This document shows positions 1 to 8,247 of a stretch of 64,000 bases of DNA, piece by piece. The DNA lies in the NCBI GenBank assembly GCA_027484105.1, contig JAIXUG010000005.1:1-64000 (forward strand), read 5' to 3'. The notes beneath the pieces are model-generated. The model did no database searches. It saw only the letters and a list, made by a program, of their open reading frames with translations, and had not been told where the DNA came from. Position 1 is the first letter of the stretch, and every line of letters starts with the position of its first letter. This DNA is from Comamonadaceae bacterium (GTDB taxonomy: Bacteria > Pseudomonadota > Gammaproteobacteria > Burkholderiales > Burkholderiaceae_C). A program made the position numbers and the translations under genes.

Positions 1-2
1 AT

Positions 3-281
3 TGCGTATTCGAGCTGAAGCGGGAAACCAACGCCCAAGAATTCAACGCATTGTTTGCCGCTGCAGCCCAAGGCCCGCTGGGAGGCATTTTGGGTTACGA
101 GGAGCGCCCCTTGGTCAGCGTGGATTACGCCCGCGACACGCGCAGCGCCATTGTGGACGCGCTGTCCACCATGGTCACCGATGGCACTTTGCTCAAGGTC
201 TATGCTTGGTACGACAACGAGATGGGCTACGCCTGCCGCATGGTGGACCTGGCTTGCCACATGAGCGAGGTCGGCATCTGA
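3..281 (+). CDS. Glyceraldehyde-3-phosphate dehydrogenase, ars-operon type (C-terminal part)
   Basis: Only the last ~92 residues lie in the window; the frame is open to the left edge. They contain the GAPDH C-terminal signature: a [13 protein letters not shown] stretch and the near-terminal [15 protein letters not shown] helix that is diagnostic of the family. The stop codon is one base from the ATG of an arsJ gene. From family knowledge, GAPDHs encoded next to arsJ use arsenate in place of phosphate to make 1-arseno-3-phosphoglycerate, which ArsJ exports. This copy is therefore probably a dedicated arsenate-detoxification enzyme rather than the glycolytic one. The catalytic Cys/His are outside the window, so activity cannot be checked here. 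Confidence 0.9.
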   Translation, partial: CVFELKRETNAQEFNALFAAAAQGPLGGILGYEERPLVSVDYARDTRSAIVDALSTMVTDGTLLKVYAWYDNEMGYACRMVDLACHMSEVGI

Positions 282-282
282 G

Positions 283-1533
283 ATGAACGCTGCTGAACGC
301 AATTACGGCATCGTCACAGCAGCCTATTGGGGCTTCACCCTGACCGACGGCGCTTTGCGCATGTTGGTGCTGCTGCATTTTTACAAGTTGGGTTACTCGC
401 CCTTCACGCTGGCGTTTTTGTTCTTGCTGTACGAAGCCGCCGGGGTGCTGGCCAACCTGGTGGGCGGTTGGTTGGCCACGCGTTATGGCATTGCCCGCAT
501 GCTCACGGTGGGCTTGGTCACGCAGATCATCGGCTTTGGTTTGCTGTCGGCCTTGCAGCCGGACTGGACAGCGGCCATGTCGGTGGCCTGGGTGGTGTTG
601 GCGCAAGGGGTGTGCGGCGTGGCCAAAGACCTGACCAAAACCGCCAGCAAATCGGCCATCAAGATCACGCAAGCGCAAGCCAAGGACACCGGCAACGGCC
701 AATTGTTCAAGTGGGTGGCCTGGTTCACCGGCAGCAAGAACGCCATGAAGGGCTTTGGCTTTTTTCTGGGCGGCTTGTTGCTGGAGACGCTGGGCTTTCA
801 GGGTTCGCTGTGGGCCATGGCCACGGTGTTGGTGGTGGTGCTGATCGGCGTGGTCACCAGCTTGCCACCCATGATGGGCAAGAGCAAGGCCTCGGGCTCA
901 GCCCGTGAGCTGTTCGCCAAAAACCCGGGCATCAACGCTTTGGCGGCTGCCCGCGTGGCCTTGTTTGGCGCGCGCGATGTGTGGTTTGTGGTGGGCGTGC
1001 CGGTGTTTTTGTACTCGGTGGGCTGGACCTTCACCATGGTGGGCGGCTTTTTGGCGGCCTGGACCATTGGCTACGGCTTGGTGCAGGCGCTGGCCCCGCA
1101 ACTGGTGCGCCGCAGCGCCGATGGCCTGAGCCACGAAGTGCCCGCAGCGCGCTGGTGGTCGGCCGTGCTGGCGCTCATTCCGCTGGGCATAGCCGCAGCC
1201 GTGTGGCTGCAAGCACCGCAGCTGCAGTGGTGGGTGGTGGGGGGCTTGGGCCTGTTTGGCTTTGCCTTTGCCATCAACTCGTCGGTGCACAGCTACCTGA
1301 TCCTGGCCTATGCCGGCTCTGAAAAAGCCGCCGAAGATGTGGGCTTTTATTACGCGGCCAATGCACTGGGTCGCTTCATGGGCACTTTGTTGTCGGGTCT
1401 GCTCTACCAATGGGGCGGCCTGATGTATGCGCTGCTGGGCTCTGCGCTGATGCTGGCCGTGTGCTGGCTGACCACCCTGCGATTGCCCTTGGGCTTGCTG
1501 ACACACAACGCTTCAGAAAAGGTGGCGCCATGA
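283..1533 (+). CDS. arsJ: ArsJ, organoarsenical (1-arseno-3-phosphoglycerate) efflux MFS transporter
   Basis: The 416-residue product is hydrophobic throughout, with about 12 membrane segments, and belongs to the major facilitator superfamily. The opening NYGIVTAAYWGFTLTDGALR and the loop GVAKDLTKTASKSAIK are characteristic of ArsJ. Established role: efflux of the unstable arseno-phosphoglycerate made by the partner GAPDH, so that arsenate is removed without reduction. The gene starts one base after the GAPDH stop and overlaps the following arsR-type gene by ATGA, so the three are one operon. Length matches the family (about 400-420). Confidence 0.93.
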   Translation: MNAAERNYGIVTAAYWGFTLTDGALRMLVLLHFYKLGYSPFTLAFLFLLYEAAGVLANLVGGWLATRYGIARMLTVGLVTQIIGFGLLSALQPDWTAAMSVAWVVLAQGVCGVAKDLTKTASKSAIKITQAQAKDTGNGQLFKWVAWFTGSKNAMKGFGFFLGGLLLETLGFQGSLWAMATVLVVVLIGVVTSLPPMMGKSKASGSARELFAKNPGINALAAARVALFGARDVWFVVGVPVFLYSVGWTFTMVGGFLAAWTIGYGLVQALAPQLVRRSADGLSHEVPAARWWSAVLALIPLGIAAAVWLQAPQLQWWVVGGLGLFGFAFAINSSVHSYLILAYAGSEKAAEDVGFYYAANALGRFMGTLLSGLLYQWGGLMYALLGSALMLAVCWLTTLRLPLGLLTHNASEKVAP

Positions 1534-1889
1534 ACCCGGTGTCTTTGTTCAGCGTCATGGACGAAGACGTGGCCGTCAAGGCTTTGGCAGCATTGGCGCA
1601 AACTTCTCGCTTGAGGGTGTTTCGGGCCATAGTGGGCGCCGGGCCGGTGGGCATTCAGCCTGGACAACTGTCCCAGGCCCTGGATGTCCCGGCCAACACT
1701 TTGTCTTTCCACCTCAAAGAACTGCACCACGCTGCCTTGGTCAGCGTGGAGCGCGAGGGCCGGTTTTTACGCTACCGCGCGGACATGAACGCCATGCAAA
1801 GCCTGATGGATTTTTTGACGGCGCATTGCTGCCAAGGCCTGCCTTGTGGGGACATGCTCAATGTCGCCTGCGAAGCGGGTCCATGCTGA
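1530..1889 (+). CDS. arsR: ArsR/SmtB-family metalloregulator of the arsJ operon
   Basis: A 119-residue winged-helix repressor. The start is the ATG overlapping the arsJ stop as ATGA; the open frame extends upstream inside arsJ but has no better start. The DNA-recognition region is around residues 44-66 (PGQLSQALDVPANTLSFHLK). Cysteines cluster at the C-terminus: C100, C101, C106, C114 and C119. The pair C100-C101 followed by C106 resembles the C-terminal As(III) site of ArsR proteins such as that of Acidithiobacillus ferrooxidans, rather than the classical CVC site in the helix. As last gene of the operon it would act in feedback. Inducer identity is inferred. Confidence 0.85.
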   Translation: MNPVSLFSVMDEDVAVKALAALAQTSRLRVFRAIVGAGPVGIQPGQLSQALDVPANTLSFHLKELHHAALVSVEREGRFLRYRADMNAMQSLMDFLTAHCCQGLPCGDMLNVACEAGPC

Positions 1890-1977
1890 GATCTTTGAAG
1901 CCGAGGGCTACCGTCACGAATTCTTCTTTTTCCCGTCACATAATCTGCATCTTGTTTCCCTGCGATAGCTTTTTCCC

Positions 1978-3480
1978 ATGCAAACACGTTCCCTCTACGC
2001 GGCCATTGATCTGGGCTCCAACAGCTTTCGCTTAGAAATTGGGCAAATGGATTCGGGGCAAATGCGCCGCGTCGAGTACATCAAGGAAACCGTGCGCCAA
2101 GGCAACGGTCTGGATGCCGACCGAAACCTGACGCAGGAGGCCATGGAGCGCGGTTGGGATTGTCTGGCCCGCTTTGGCGAACGCATTGCCGGCTTCAAAC
2201 CCAGCCAGGTGCGCGCAGTGGCCACACAAACCCTGCGCGAAGCCCGCAACCGGGATGTGTTCCTTGGCAAAGCCAAACAAATCTTGGGCTTTCCCATCGA
2301 GGTGATTGCGGGGCGCGAGGAAGCACGCTTGATTTATTCAGGGGTCTCGCACCTGTTGCCGCAGTCGAACGAGCGCCGTTTGGTGGTGGACATTGGCGGA
2401 CGCTCGACCGAGATCATTTTGGGGCAGCACGAAACTGCCCAGGTCATGGAGTCCTACCGTGTGGGCAGTGTGGGCTGGTCCATGAAATATTTTCCAGACG
2501 GGCAATGGACTGCACCTGCCTTCAAAGCGGCCGAAATTGCCGCCAAAGCCGTTTTGGACGAGGCCTCCAGTTTGTTCAGTCCAGACCAATGGCAGCGCTG
2601 CTACGGCTCTTCCGGGACAGTCGGCGCCGTTGCCGACGTGCTGAACGCTGCGGGCTGGCCTGAAGGCTGCATCACCCGCGAGAGCTTGGCCTGGCTCAAG
2701 GAACGCCTGCTCAAAGCCCAAAAGTTCGACAACTTGCGCCTGGAAGGCATCAAAGAAGACCGCAGGCCCGTCATCGGGGGCGGCTTGGCCGTGTTGCTGG
2801 CCGTTTTCGATTTGCTGCAAATCGATGAAATGCATGCCGCTCAAGGTGCACTGCGGCATGGCACTTTGTATGACCTGATCGACCGGGAAGGCCCACAGGA
2901 CATGCGCTCTTCGATGGTGGATTCGTTGGCGCAGCGATTTGGTGTGGACAAATTGCAAGCCGACCGGGTGAGCCAAACCGCGCAAAGCATCATGGCATCT
3001 TTGATCAACTCACGCCCATCAGAAGCCGACAGCGAACAGCAGCGCCTGTTCAAAAAGTTGCATTGGGCTTGCCAAGTGCATGAAGCCGGCATGCGCATTT
3101 CGCACAGCGATTACCACAAGCATGGCGCTTACATTCTGGACAACACCGATCTGCCGGGCTTTACCCTTGATGAGTTGCATCGCCTGAGTCAGTTGGTACT
3201 GGGCCACCGGGGCAAATTGCGAAAACTCGAAACACAACTCGAGGACATCTCCTTTGTGCAACAGCTGATGGCCTTGCGCCTGGCCGTCATTCTTTGCCAC
3301 GCCAGGCGCGATCCCGACCTGTCAGGTTTGCGATTGGAATGCGACACCGAACGCCGCACCACCCAGCTGCACATGGCCAGCGCATGGGCCGAGTTGTGGC
3401 CGCAATCTGCCCACCTGTTGCGCGAAGAAAAAAACGCCTGGCAAAAAACCGATTGGTCACTCACCGTTCATATGGACTGA
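1978..3480 (+). CDS. ppx: Exopolyphosphatase (Ppx/GppA family)
   Basis: A 500-residue member of the ASKHA phosphatase superfamily that removes terminal phosphate from polyphosphate. Visible motifs are the phosphate-1 loop AIDLGSNSFRLEIG (9-22), the GREEARLIY segment (112-120) carrying the catalytic-Glu region, and the second nucleotide-binding loop DIGGRSTE (138-145). The C-terminal ~180 residues form the HD-like helical domain of long Ppx proteins (length matches about 500). It lies near the convergent ppk1-sixA operon, so synthesis and breakdown of polyphosphate are encoded together. GppA (pppGpp phosphatase) activity is possible in the same family. Confidence 0.93.
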   Translation: MQTRSLYAAIDLGSNSFRLEIGQMDSGQMRRVEYIKETVRQGNGLDADRNLTQEAMERGWDCLARFGERIAGFKPSQVRAVATQTLREARNRDVFLGKAKQILGFPIEVIAGREEARLIYSGVSHLLPQSNERRLVVDIGGRSTEIILGQHETAQVMESYRVGSVGWSMKYFPDGQWTAPAFKAAEIAAKAVLDEASSLFSPDQWQRCYGSSGTVGAVADVLNAAGWPEGCITRESLAWLKERLLKAQKFDNLRLEGIKEDRRPVIGGGLAVLLAVFDLLQIDEMHAAQGALRHGTLYDLIDREGPQDMRSSMVDSLAQRFGVDKLQADRVSQTAQSIMASLINSRPSEADSEQQRLFKKLHWACQVHEAGMRISHSDYHKHGAYILDNTDLPGFTLDELHRLSQLVLGHRGKLRKLETQLEDISFVQQLMALRLAVILCHARRDPDLSGLRLECDTERRTTQLHMASAWAELWPQSAHLLREEKNAWQKTDWSLTVHMD

Positions 3481-3561
3481 TCAAATCACGGCAAGCTTGC
3501 GTGGGCTTGTGCCCTGATATTCAACGGTATAAACTGTATGCACCGTTATTTTCAGGAATCC

Positions 3562-3936
3562 ATGACCATGAAACAGACCACAGTTCAACCCAAAGTTGCA
3601 GCCAAAGCCACTCGGCCTGCCCGCCCCAACCCCCCTACAACCGCACCCAAAAAGGCCTCTGCACCCGCCAAAGCCAGCCCGGCCGCCCCCAGTGCGGTCA
3701 AGCCTGCCAAAGAGAAAAAGGTCAAGGTGGTGCGCGACAGTTTCACCTTGCCCAAAACCGAGTTGCTGCAAATTGCAGACATGAAAAAACGCGCCATGGC
3801 GATGGGCGTCGAAGTCAAAAAGAGTGAATTGGTCCGTGCCGGCTTGCGGGCCCTGAGCGCCATGACCGATGCGAGTTTCAAAAAGGCACTGGGCGCGGTG
3901 CCCACCATCAAGACCGGAAGACCCGCCAAAGACTGA
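3562..3936 (+). CDS. Small Lys/Ala/Pro-rich protein, unknown function
   Basis: About 124 residues. The N-terminal ~55 residues are a low-complexity tail of Ala, Pro, Lys and Thr; the C-terminal ~65 residues (from VRDSFTLPKTELLQIADMKK) look folded and helical, with a KKSELVRAGLRALSAM segment reminiscent of ribbon-helix-helix DNA-binding proteins. The start at 3562 is chosen because AGGA lies 5-8 bases upstream; an ATG at 3538 in the same frame has no such site. It sits 80 bases after ppx and converges on sixA. The histone-H1-like tail plus RHH-like end suggests nucleic-acid binding, but that is inference. Confidence 0.7.
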   Translation: MTMKQTTVQPKVAAKATRPARPNPPTTAPKKASAPAKASPAAPSAVKPAKEKKVKVVRDSFTLPKTELLQIADMKKRAMAMGVEVKKSELVRAGLRALSAMTDASFKKALGAVPTIKTGRPAKD

Positions 3937-3942
3937 CGGCTT

Positions 3943-4404
3943 TCAAAGCTTTTCGGGGCAGGTCACCGACATCAAGATCGTTTGCCCTTGCCCCTCTCGG
4001 TGGCGGTGGCGCAACCACCACACCGAGCCTTTGCGAATGGCGCAGGCCTCAGCAGGCATGCCCAGCAAGTGCGCCACCACAGCGCCCAATGTCGGTTGGT
4101 GGCCCACCAGCAGCACGGGGTATTTGGCATCGGGCCAGCTTGATGTTTCCAAAATATCCTGCACCGAAGCACCTGGCGACAAGGCGTCACGCACTTTGTA
4201 CTTGCGCTTGAGGGCTTGAACCGTTTCTTCGGCTCTCACCGCTGGACTGGTCAAAATCCTGGTGCCTTGCGGCAGTTGTGACTCCAGCCAAACGGCCATC
4301 CGTTCGGCTTGTTTTCGACCACGGGGGGTCAATGCCCTGAACATGTCATCTTCAAGCGGTTGCGCCTCATGGGCTTCGGCATGTCGCCAAACAATCAGGT
4401 CCAT
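3943..4404 (-). CDS. sixA: SixA-type phosphohistidine phosphatase
   Basis: A 153-residue protein of the histidine phosphatase (phosphoglycerate-mutase-like) superfamily. The RHG motif is present as WRHAEAHE near residue 5-12, followed by LTPRGRKQAERMAVWL, a TSPAVRAEETVQ segment and LLVGHQPTLG with the second catalytic His. The short length and single domain match SixA, which dephosphorylates phosphohistidine on signalling proteins. The ATG at 4404 is preceded by AAAGG; it begins 5 bases after the ppk1 stop, so the two form an operon. The link to polyphosphate metabolism is by context only. Confidence 0.85.
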   Translation of the reverse strand: MDLIVWRHAEAHEAQPLEDDMFRALTPRGRKQAERMAVWLESQLPQGTRILTSPAVRAEETVQALKRKYKVRDALSPGASVQDILETSSWPDAKYPVLLVGHQPTLGAVVAHLLGMPAEACAIRKGSVWWLRHRHREGQGQTILMSVTCPEKL

Positions 4405-4409
4405 GGGTG

Positions 4410-6482
4410 TCACCTTTCTTGTGAAATGCCACTGTGGCGGTGCATCAAGGCTTGTTGCGCACTGGCTCCGGGCTTGATCAGTCCCACCCTGTGGTACTGA
4501 CCATCGGACGACAAGTCCCAGGCATCGCGACCGTCGTGCAGATAGGCAATCAGGCATTCATCGATGATGCGTTGGCGCAGCACCGGGTCCAGCACGGGCC
4601 AAGCCAATTCGATCCGGCGCATCATGTTGCGGCTCATCCAGTCGGCACTGGAGAGAAACACGGACTCGTCCTGGTCGGCGCAAAAGTAAAACACCCGGGA
4701 GTGCTCCAGGAATCGCCCAATGACGGAACGCACACGGATGTTTTCACTCACACCCGCCACACCTGCTGGCAACATGCAGGCACCGCGCACGATCAAATCA
4801 ATCTTGGCGCCTTGCTGACCCGCATGCAACAGGGCTTCGATGAGCGGTACATCCGTTAAGGCGTTGATCTTGATGACAATGCGCGCAAACTGGCCACGCG
4901 CAGCTGCTTGCCCAACGGCTTGAATGCGGGCCATCATGCTCGCATGCAGCTGGAAAGGCGCGACCAGCAAGCGTTTCATCTTGGGGAGATCACTTTGGCT
5001 GGCCAAATGGCCAAAGAGCTGGTCCATGTCGGAGGTGATGTCCGCATCGGCCGTCAAGCAGCTGATGTCGGTGTACAGCGAAGCAGTACGGCGGTTGTAA
5101 TTGCCTGTTGAGAGGTGGCCGTAGCGTCGTAAATAACGACCTTCCCTGCGCGTGACCAACAGCATCTTGGCATGGGTTTTGAGGCCCACGATCCCGTAGA
5201 CCACCTGGGCACCAATCGACTCGAGTTGTTCGGCCCAGTTGATGTTGGCCTCTTCGTCAAAGCGGGCCTTGAGTTCGACCACTGCCGTCACTTCCTTGCC
5301 CCTGCGCACGGCCTCCCGCAGCAAGTCCATCATGGTGGTGTCACTGCCTGCACGGTAAATGGTCTGCTTGATGGCCAGCACATGGGGATCCATGACGGCC
5401 TCTTTCAAAAAGGCCAACACCCCGTCAAAGCTCTCAAAGGGTTGATGGATGAGCACATCCCCTTGTTTGAGCCGTCCGAAAATCGAACCTTGCTGTGGCA
5501 GTTGCGCCGGAAAGCTGGCTTGGTAAGGCGGAAACAGCAAATCGGGGGCATTGATCAGGTCGATCAGCTGCATCAAGCGCACCAGATTGACAGGCCCGTT
5601 GACCCGAAAGACCGAAGCTTCGGGCAAACGGAATTCTTTGCGCAAGAACTCTGACAAGCGCGGAGCGCAATTGGCCGACACTTCGAGCCGAACGGCTTGA
5701 CCATAGTGCCGGTGCTGCAAGCCTTGGCGCAAAGCCATGCGCAGGTTGGCGATTTCGTCTTCGTCCACGGCCAGGTCGGAATGCCGGGTCACCCTGAACT
5801 GCGAAAACTGCCCTACCACGCGCCCCGGAAAAAGCTCTGACAAATGGGCCCGGATGACGCTGGACAGCAGGACATAGGCCGTACTGCCACCACAAACACG
5901 GGGCGGCAGCGGAATCAGGCGCGACAGCACGCGGGGAACTTTGACAATGGCGATCTCATTGGAGCGACCAAAAGCATCTTTGCCTGAGAGCTGAACAATG
6001 AAATTGAGCGACTTGTTGGCCACTTGCGGGAAAGGATGCGCCGGATCCAAACCGACGGGGACCAGCAAGGGCTGCACCTCCCGGTGAAAGTAGCTGCGAA
6101 CCCATTGGCGCTGCTCTGCATTGCGTTCACCGTGGGAGAGGATGCGGTAACCCTTGCGCTCAAGCGCGGGCAACAAATCATCGTTGTAAAGGGCGTATTG
6201 CCGCGCCACCATGGCGTTGGTTCTGTCCGCGATGTCTTGAAGGCTTTTGGCGTTGTAAGCACCCGAGGTGATGTCTTGCAGACAGGCCATGACATGCGGC
6301 TCGGCCCTGACTTCAAAAAATTCATCCACATTGGAAGACACAATGCACAGGTAACGCAGCCGTTCAAGGACGGGGACATCCGGGCGATGCGCCCAATCGA
6401 GCACACGCTCGTTGAAAGCCAGAATGCTCAAGTCACGGTCGAGCAAACCATCAGAATGCGAGAGTGGGAGAGGCTCAGTCAT
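4410..6482 (-). CDS. ppk: Polyphosphate kinase 1
   Basis: A 690-residue PPK1, the usual family length. It polymerises the gamma-phosphate of ATP into polyphosphate, usually at the inner membrane. It has an N-terminal helical domain (to ~110), a head domain, and two phospholipase-D-like C-terminal domains. The autophosphorylated histidine is H437 in GLKTHAKMLLV and the second essential histidine is H594 in FLEHSRVFYF, matching His435/His592 of the E. coli enzyme. It is followed after 5 bases by sixA. A PHO-box-like palindrome lies 36 bases upstream of its start. Confidence 0.97.
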   Translation of the reverse strand: MTEPLPLSHSDGLLDRDLSILAFNERVLDWAHRPDVPVLERLRYLCIVSSNVDEFFEVRAEPHVMACLQDITSGAYNAKSLQDIADRTNAMVARQYALYNDDLLPALERKGYRILSHGERNAEQRQWVRSYFHREVQPLLVPVGLDPAHPFPQVANKSLNFIVQLSGKDAFGRSNEIAIVKVPRVLSRLIPLPPRVCGGSTAYVLLSSVIRAHLSELFPGRVVGQFSQFRVTRHSDLAVDEDEIANLRMALRQGLQHRHYGQAVRLEVSANCAPRLSEFLRKEFRLPEASVFRVNGPVNLVRLMQLIDLINAPDLLFPPYQASFPAQLPQQGSIFGRLKQGDVLIHQPFESFDGVLAFLKEAVMDPHVLAIKQTIYRAGSDTTMMDLLREAVRRGKEVTAVVELKARFDEEANINWAEQLESIGAQVVYGIVGLKTHAKMLLVTRREGRYLRRYGHLSTGNYNRRTASLYTDISCLTADADITSDMDQLFGHLASQSDLPKMKRLLVAPFQLHASMMARIQAVGQAAARGQFARIVIKINALTDVPLIEALLHAGQQGAKIDLIVRGACMLPAGVAGVSENIRVRSVIGRFLEHSRVFYFCADQDESVFLSSADWMSRNMMRRIELAWPVLDPVLRQRIIDECLIAYLHDGRDAWDLSSDGQYHRVGLIKPGASAQQALMHRHSGISQER

Positions 6483-6517
6483 GGTGATTGATCTTATGTG
6501 CGATGGCAGCCTTTTTT

Positions 6518-6535
6518 ATGTCATTTTTATGACAT
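6518..6535 (-). promoter_or_regulatory. PHO-box-like palindrome upstream of ppk1
   Basis: ATGTCAT-TTTT-ATGACAT: two 7-base half-sites with a 4-base A/T spacer. This is the 7-4-7 layout of a PhoB box (consensus halves CTGTCAT). The halves are exact inverted repeats and also near-direct repeats, one mismatch apart. The site is 36 bases upstream of the ppk1 ATG, the right distance for a promoter element. Phosphate-starvation control of ppk is known in other proteobacteria; here it is predicted from the motif only. Confidence 0.45.
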
Positions 6536-6655
6536 TAATATGAATCAAAAGACACGATGGATGCCATAGAGGCTCAACAGAGGCAACTTGACTTCAGATC
6601 CACATGGCGCAATGCCGTCACTTGTTTTTCACAGATTCTCTCTAGAATCAAAACG

Positions 6656-6868
6656 ATGAACCATGATCAGGTGACACATATTGCAAGCGATGGTCTGCGC
6701 TACATCAGCAAAGAGGGCGGCTCCCCTTTCCAGGACTCAGCCAGCGGCGGGACGATCAGTTGTTACAAATGTGGAAAACACAAACCGCGGTCCTTGGGCT
6801 TGTTCAAATACATGCTTGGTCAACGCATGTTCAAATGCGCGGAATGCTTGGGCAAGATGTCAAAGTAG
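6656..6868 (+). CDS. Small zinc-ribbon protein, unknown function
   Basis: About 70 residues. The C-terminal half has two CxxC knuckles, CYKCGKHKPR and FKCAEC, separated by ~20 residues including KYMLGQRM, a typical treble-clef or ribbon zinc site. Two starts are possible: the ATG at 6656 used here, or 6557, which would add 33 residues with no recognisable feature. Neither has a strong ribosome-binding site. It is transcribed away from ppk1 and towards the parA-like gene. Function unknown; single-stranded nucleic-acid or protein binding is possible. Confidence 0.6.
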   Translation: MNHDQVTHIASDGLRYISKEGGSPFQDSASGGTISCYKCGKHKPRSLGLFKYMLGQRMFKCAECLGKMSK

Positions 6869-6925
6869 ATCCATCGAAACGCTAACACTGATGGGATGCC
6901 ATGCACAAGCATCACCCTGTGGACC

Positions 6926-7576
6926 TCATGACCTTGAGACAGGTGCATGACCCAAGGTCAATGCCAGCAACGCTTGCTCCACCTCAAGCGCTGCCTGCTT
7001 CAAGTGCGGATTGCTGCTTTCACTCCCAGCACGGCCCATGTCCAGGTCTGATTGAAAGCCGTCACGCTCTGGCCAAACTGCATTGAGCATGTCAAACCCA
7101 GCTTCAAAAATGATGGATTCCGCTTGAGCAACCAGGCGTTCAGAGCGCCCTGTTTTGGATAAAACAATCACGATTTTGTTGCCAAGCGCTTTGGATTTGG
7201 CCAAACGCCTGGCCAAACTCAAGGTAGGACGCAGGTCGTCCATCGAAGTGCCTGTAGGTAAGAACACCACGTCACTTTCTTTGCTCACGTCTTCGGTCAA
7301 CTCATCGGCGAGTCCCCGTGTGTCCACCACCACCAGGTCATAGCCAGTGACGGTCTTGCGCAGTTTCTTCAAGCTTTTGAAAGCGCGAGCGTCAATCTCA
7401 GGCTCAATGCCTTGGCGCATGCGCAAAGCGCTCCATTCCACACAGGTCAACTGCTCCAAGTCAAAGTCTCCTAACAACACCCTTCGTTGTGAACGCGCTG
7501 CCGCCACGGCCAACACGCGAGCCAAAGTGCTTTTACCCACCCCTCCCTTTTGTCCGACAAATGAGGCAATGCGCAT
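6926..7576 (-). CDS. ParA/MinD-family P-loop ATPase, plasmid/chromosome-partition-like
   Basis: 216 residues from the ATG at 7576, which has AAGGAA upstream; a TTG 27 bases earlier is possible. The deviant Walker A is GQKGGVGKST at 8-17, with the signature lysine of ParA proteins, followed by GDFDLEQLT and VVVDTRGLAD (Walker A' and B regions). There is no N-terminal HTH, so it is the short ParA type. The gene upstream is the frameshifted small ORF at 7600-7868, not a parB, and no parS-like repeats are seen nearby. Its cargo is unknown, so a role in chromosome segregation should not be assumed. Confidence 0.8.
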   Translation of the reverse strand: MRIASFVGQKGGVGKSTLARVLAVAAARSQRRVLLGDFDLEQLTCVEWSALRMRQGIEPEIDARAFKSLKKLRKTVTGYDLVVVDTRGLADELTEDVSKESDVVFLPTGTSMDDLRPTLSLARRLAKSKALGNKIVIVLSKTGRSERLVAQAESIIFEAGFDMLNAVWPERDGFQSDLDMGRAGSESSNPHLKQAALEVEQALLALTLGHAPVSRS

Positions 7577-7599
7577 GCGATGTTTCCTTGTTGATTTTT

Positions 7600-7868
7600 T
7601 CAAGCCTTGCTTGATGCGGATTGCACCATGGACAATGCTTGCTGAGCGGTATCAAAAGCTTTTGACTTGCCCATGTAATAGCGATCAAGCCGCCACTCCT
7701 GCAACACATTCATGGCTAATTCGAAATCGGACAAGTCCAGCGCATGAGATCTTTCAGGGCAAAGTCGCCTTCCTCCGCCAAAGCCAGGATCAATCTGGAA
7801 AAAATTTGTGATTTTTGGAGTTGTGGACTTTGCTCAATAGAAAGTCGCACTTTTTTGATGGCGCGCAT
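7600..7868 (-). pseudogene. Small ParA-linked gene interrupted by a frameshift
   Basis: From the ATG at 7868 the frame encodes MRAIKKVRLSIEQSPQLQKS and continues to a TAG at 7716-7718 (50 residues). A second frame takes over at about 7743 with ALDLSDFELAMNVLQEWRLD and runs without interruption to TGA at 7600-7602, 24 bases before the parA-like start. Read together the two halves make one plausible ~88-residue protein: a charged, helical N-terminus, then a helix-rich end. The two frames differ by one base. This is either a real disabling indel, a sequencing or assembly error, or a frameshifting event; no classic X-XXY-YYZ slippery heptamer was found. Function unrecognised; the position suggests an accessory protein of the ParA ATPase. 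Confidence 0.55.
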
Positions 7869-7917
7869 GGTCAGACCCTAAAAGTGAATTATTTTCAAGG
7901 TGACTACTTGGTCATAT

Positions 7918-7935
7918 GTGAAATTTTCATTTCAC
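7918..7935. promoter_or_regulatory. Inverted repeat in a divergent promoter region
   Basis: GTGAAAT-TTTC-ATTTCAC is a perfect 7-base inverted repeat with a 4-base spacer. It lies between the leftward parA-linked gene (start 7868) and the rightward small ORF at 7940, just before the latter's ATG. It is a candidate operator for either gene. No regulator is assigned. Confidence 0.35.
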
Positions 7936-7939
7936 AAAC

Positions 7940-8185
7940 ATGACATCTCATAGGGAATTATCCGGAACTTTTGCAGCCAACAACAATTACCCAAGCCTGT
8001 GCGGCATTGAGTCAACCAAAGCAAAGGCCATCGATCAAGCATTGCAAGCGGAACAGGACCTCGGATACTTTGTTACATCCGGAAGGTATTGGGAAGATTC
8101 AGATCAATTCGACAAGGAAAAACTGTCCAGCATCGATGATTTATGGCTGGCAACGGCATGTCTCAATCAACTCAGCACAGCATGA
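7940..8185 (+). CDS. Hypothetical protein, 81 residues
   Basis: An acidic, probably soluble small protein with no recognised domain, signal peptide or membrane segment. The middle (ESTKAKAIDQALQAEQDLGY) looks helical, and the rest is rich in Asp, Ser and Leu. No clear ribosome-binding site precedes the ATG. The gene stands alone between divergent and convergent neighbours. It could be a non-coding open frame, but local base composition and amino-acid make-up are protein-like. Confidence 0.45.
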   Translation: MTSHRELSGTFAANNNYPSLCGIESTKAKAIDQALQAEQDLGYFVTSGRYWEDSDQFDKEKLSSIDDLWLATACLNQLSTA

Positions 8186-8247
8186 GGGCGTGCAAGAATC
8201 ACATTGTGAGAGACCATGGCGGTTGAGACAACTGATCAGCGGTCGAT

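Noticed and set aside
1900..1977. Two CCGTCAC repeats, 22 bases apart, before ppx, considered as a PHO box
   Set aside because: The spacing is two turns with no recognisable middle half-site, and the halves match the PhoB consensus poorly.
8186..8247. Short dyad TCACATTGTGA between convergent genes
   Set aside because: It lies at gene ends, not in a promoter region, and an 11-base dyad is expected by chance in a window this size.
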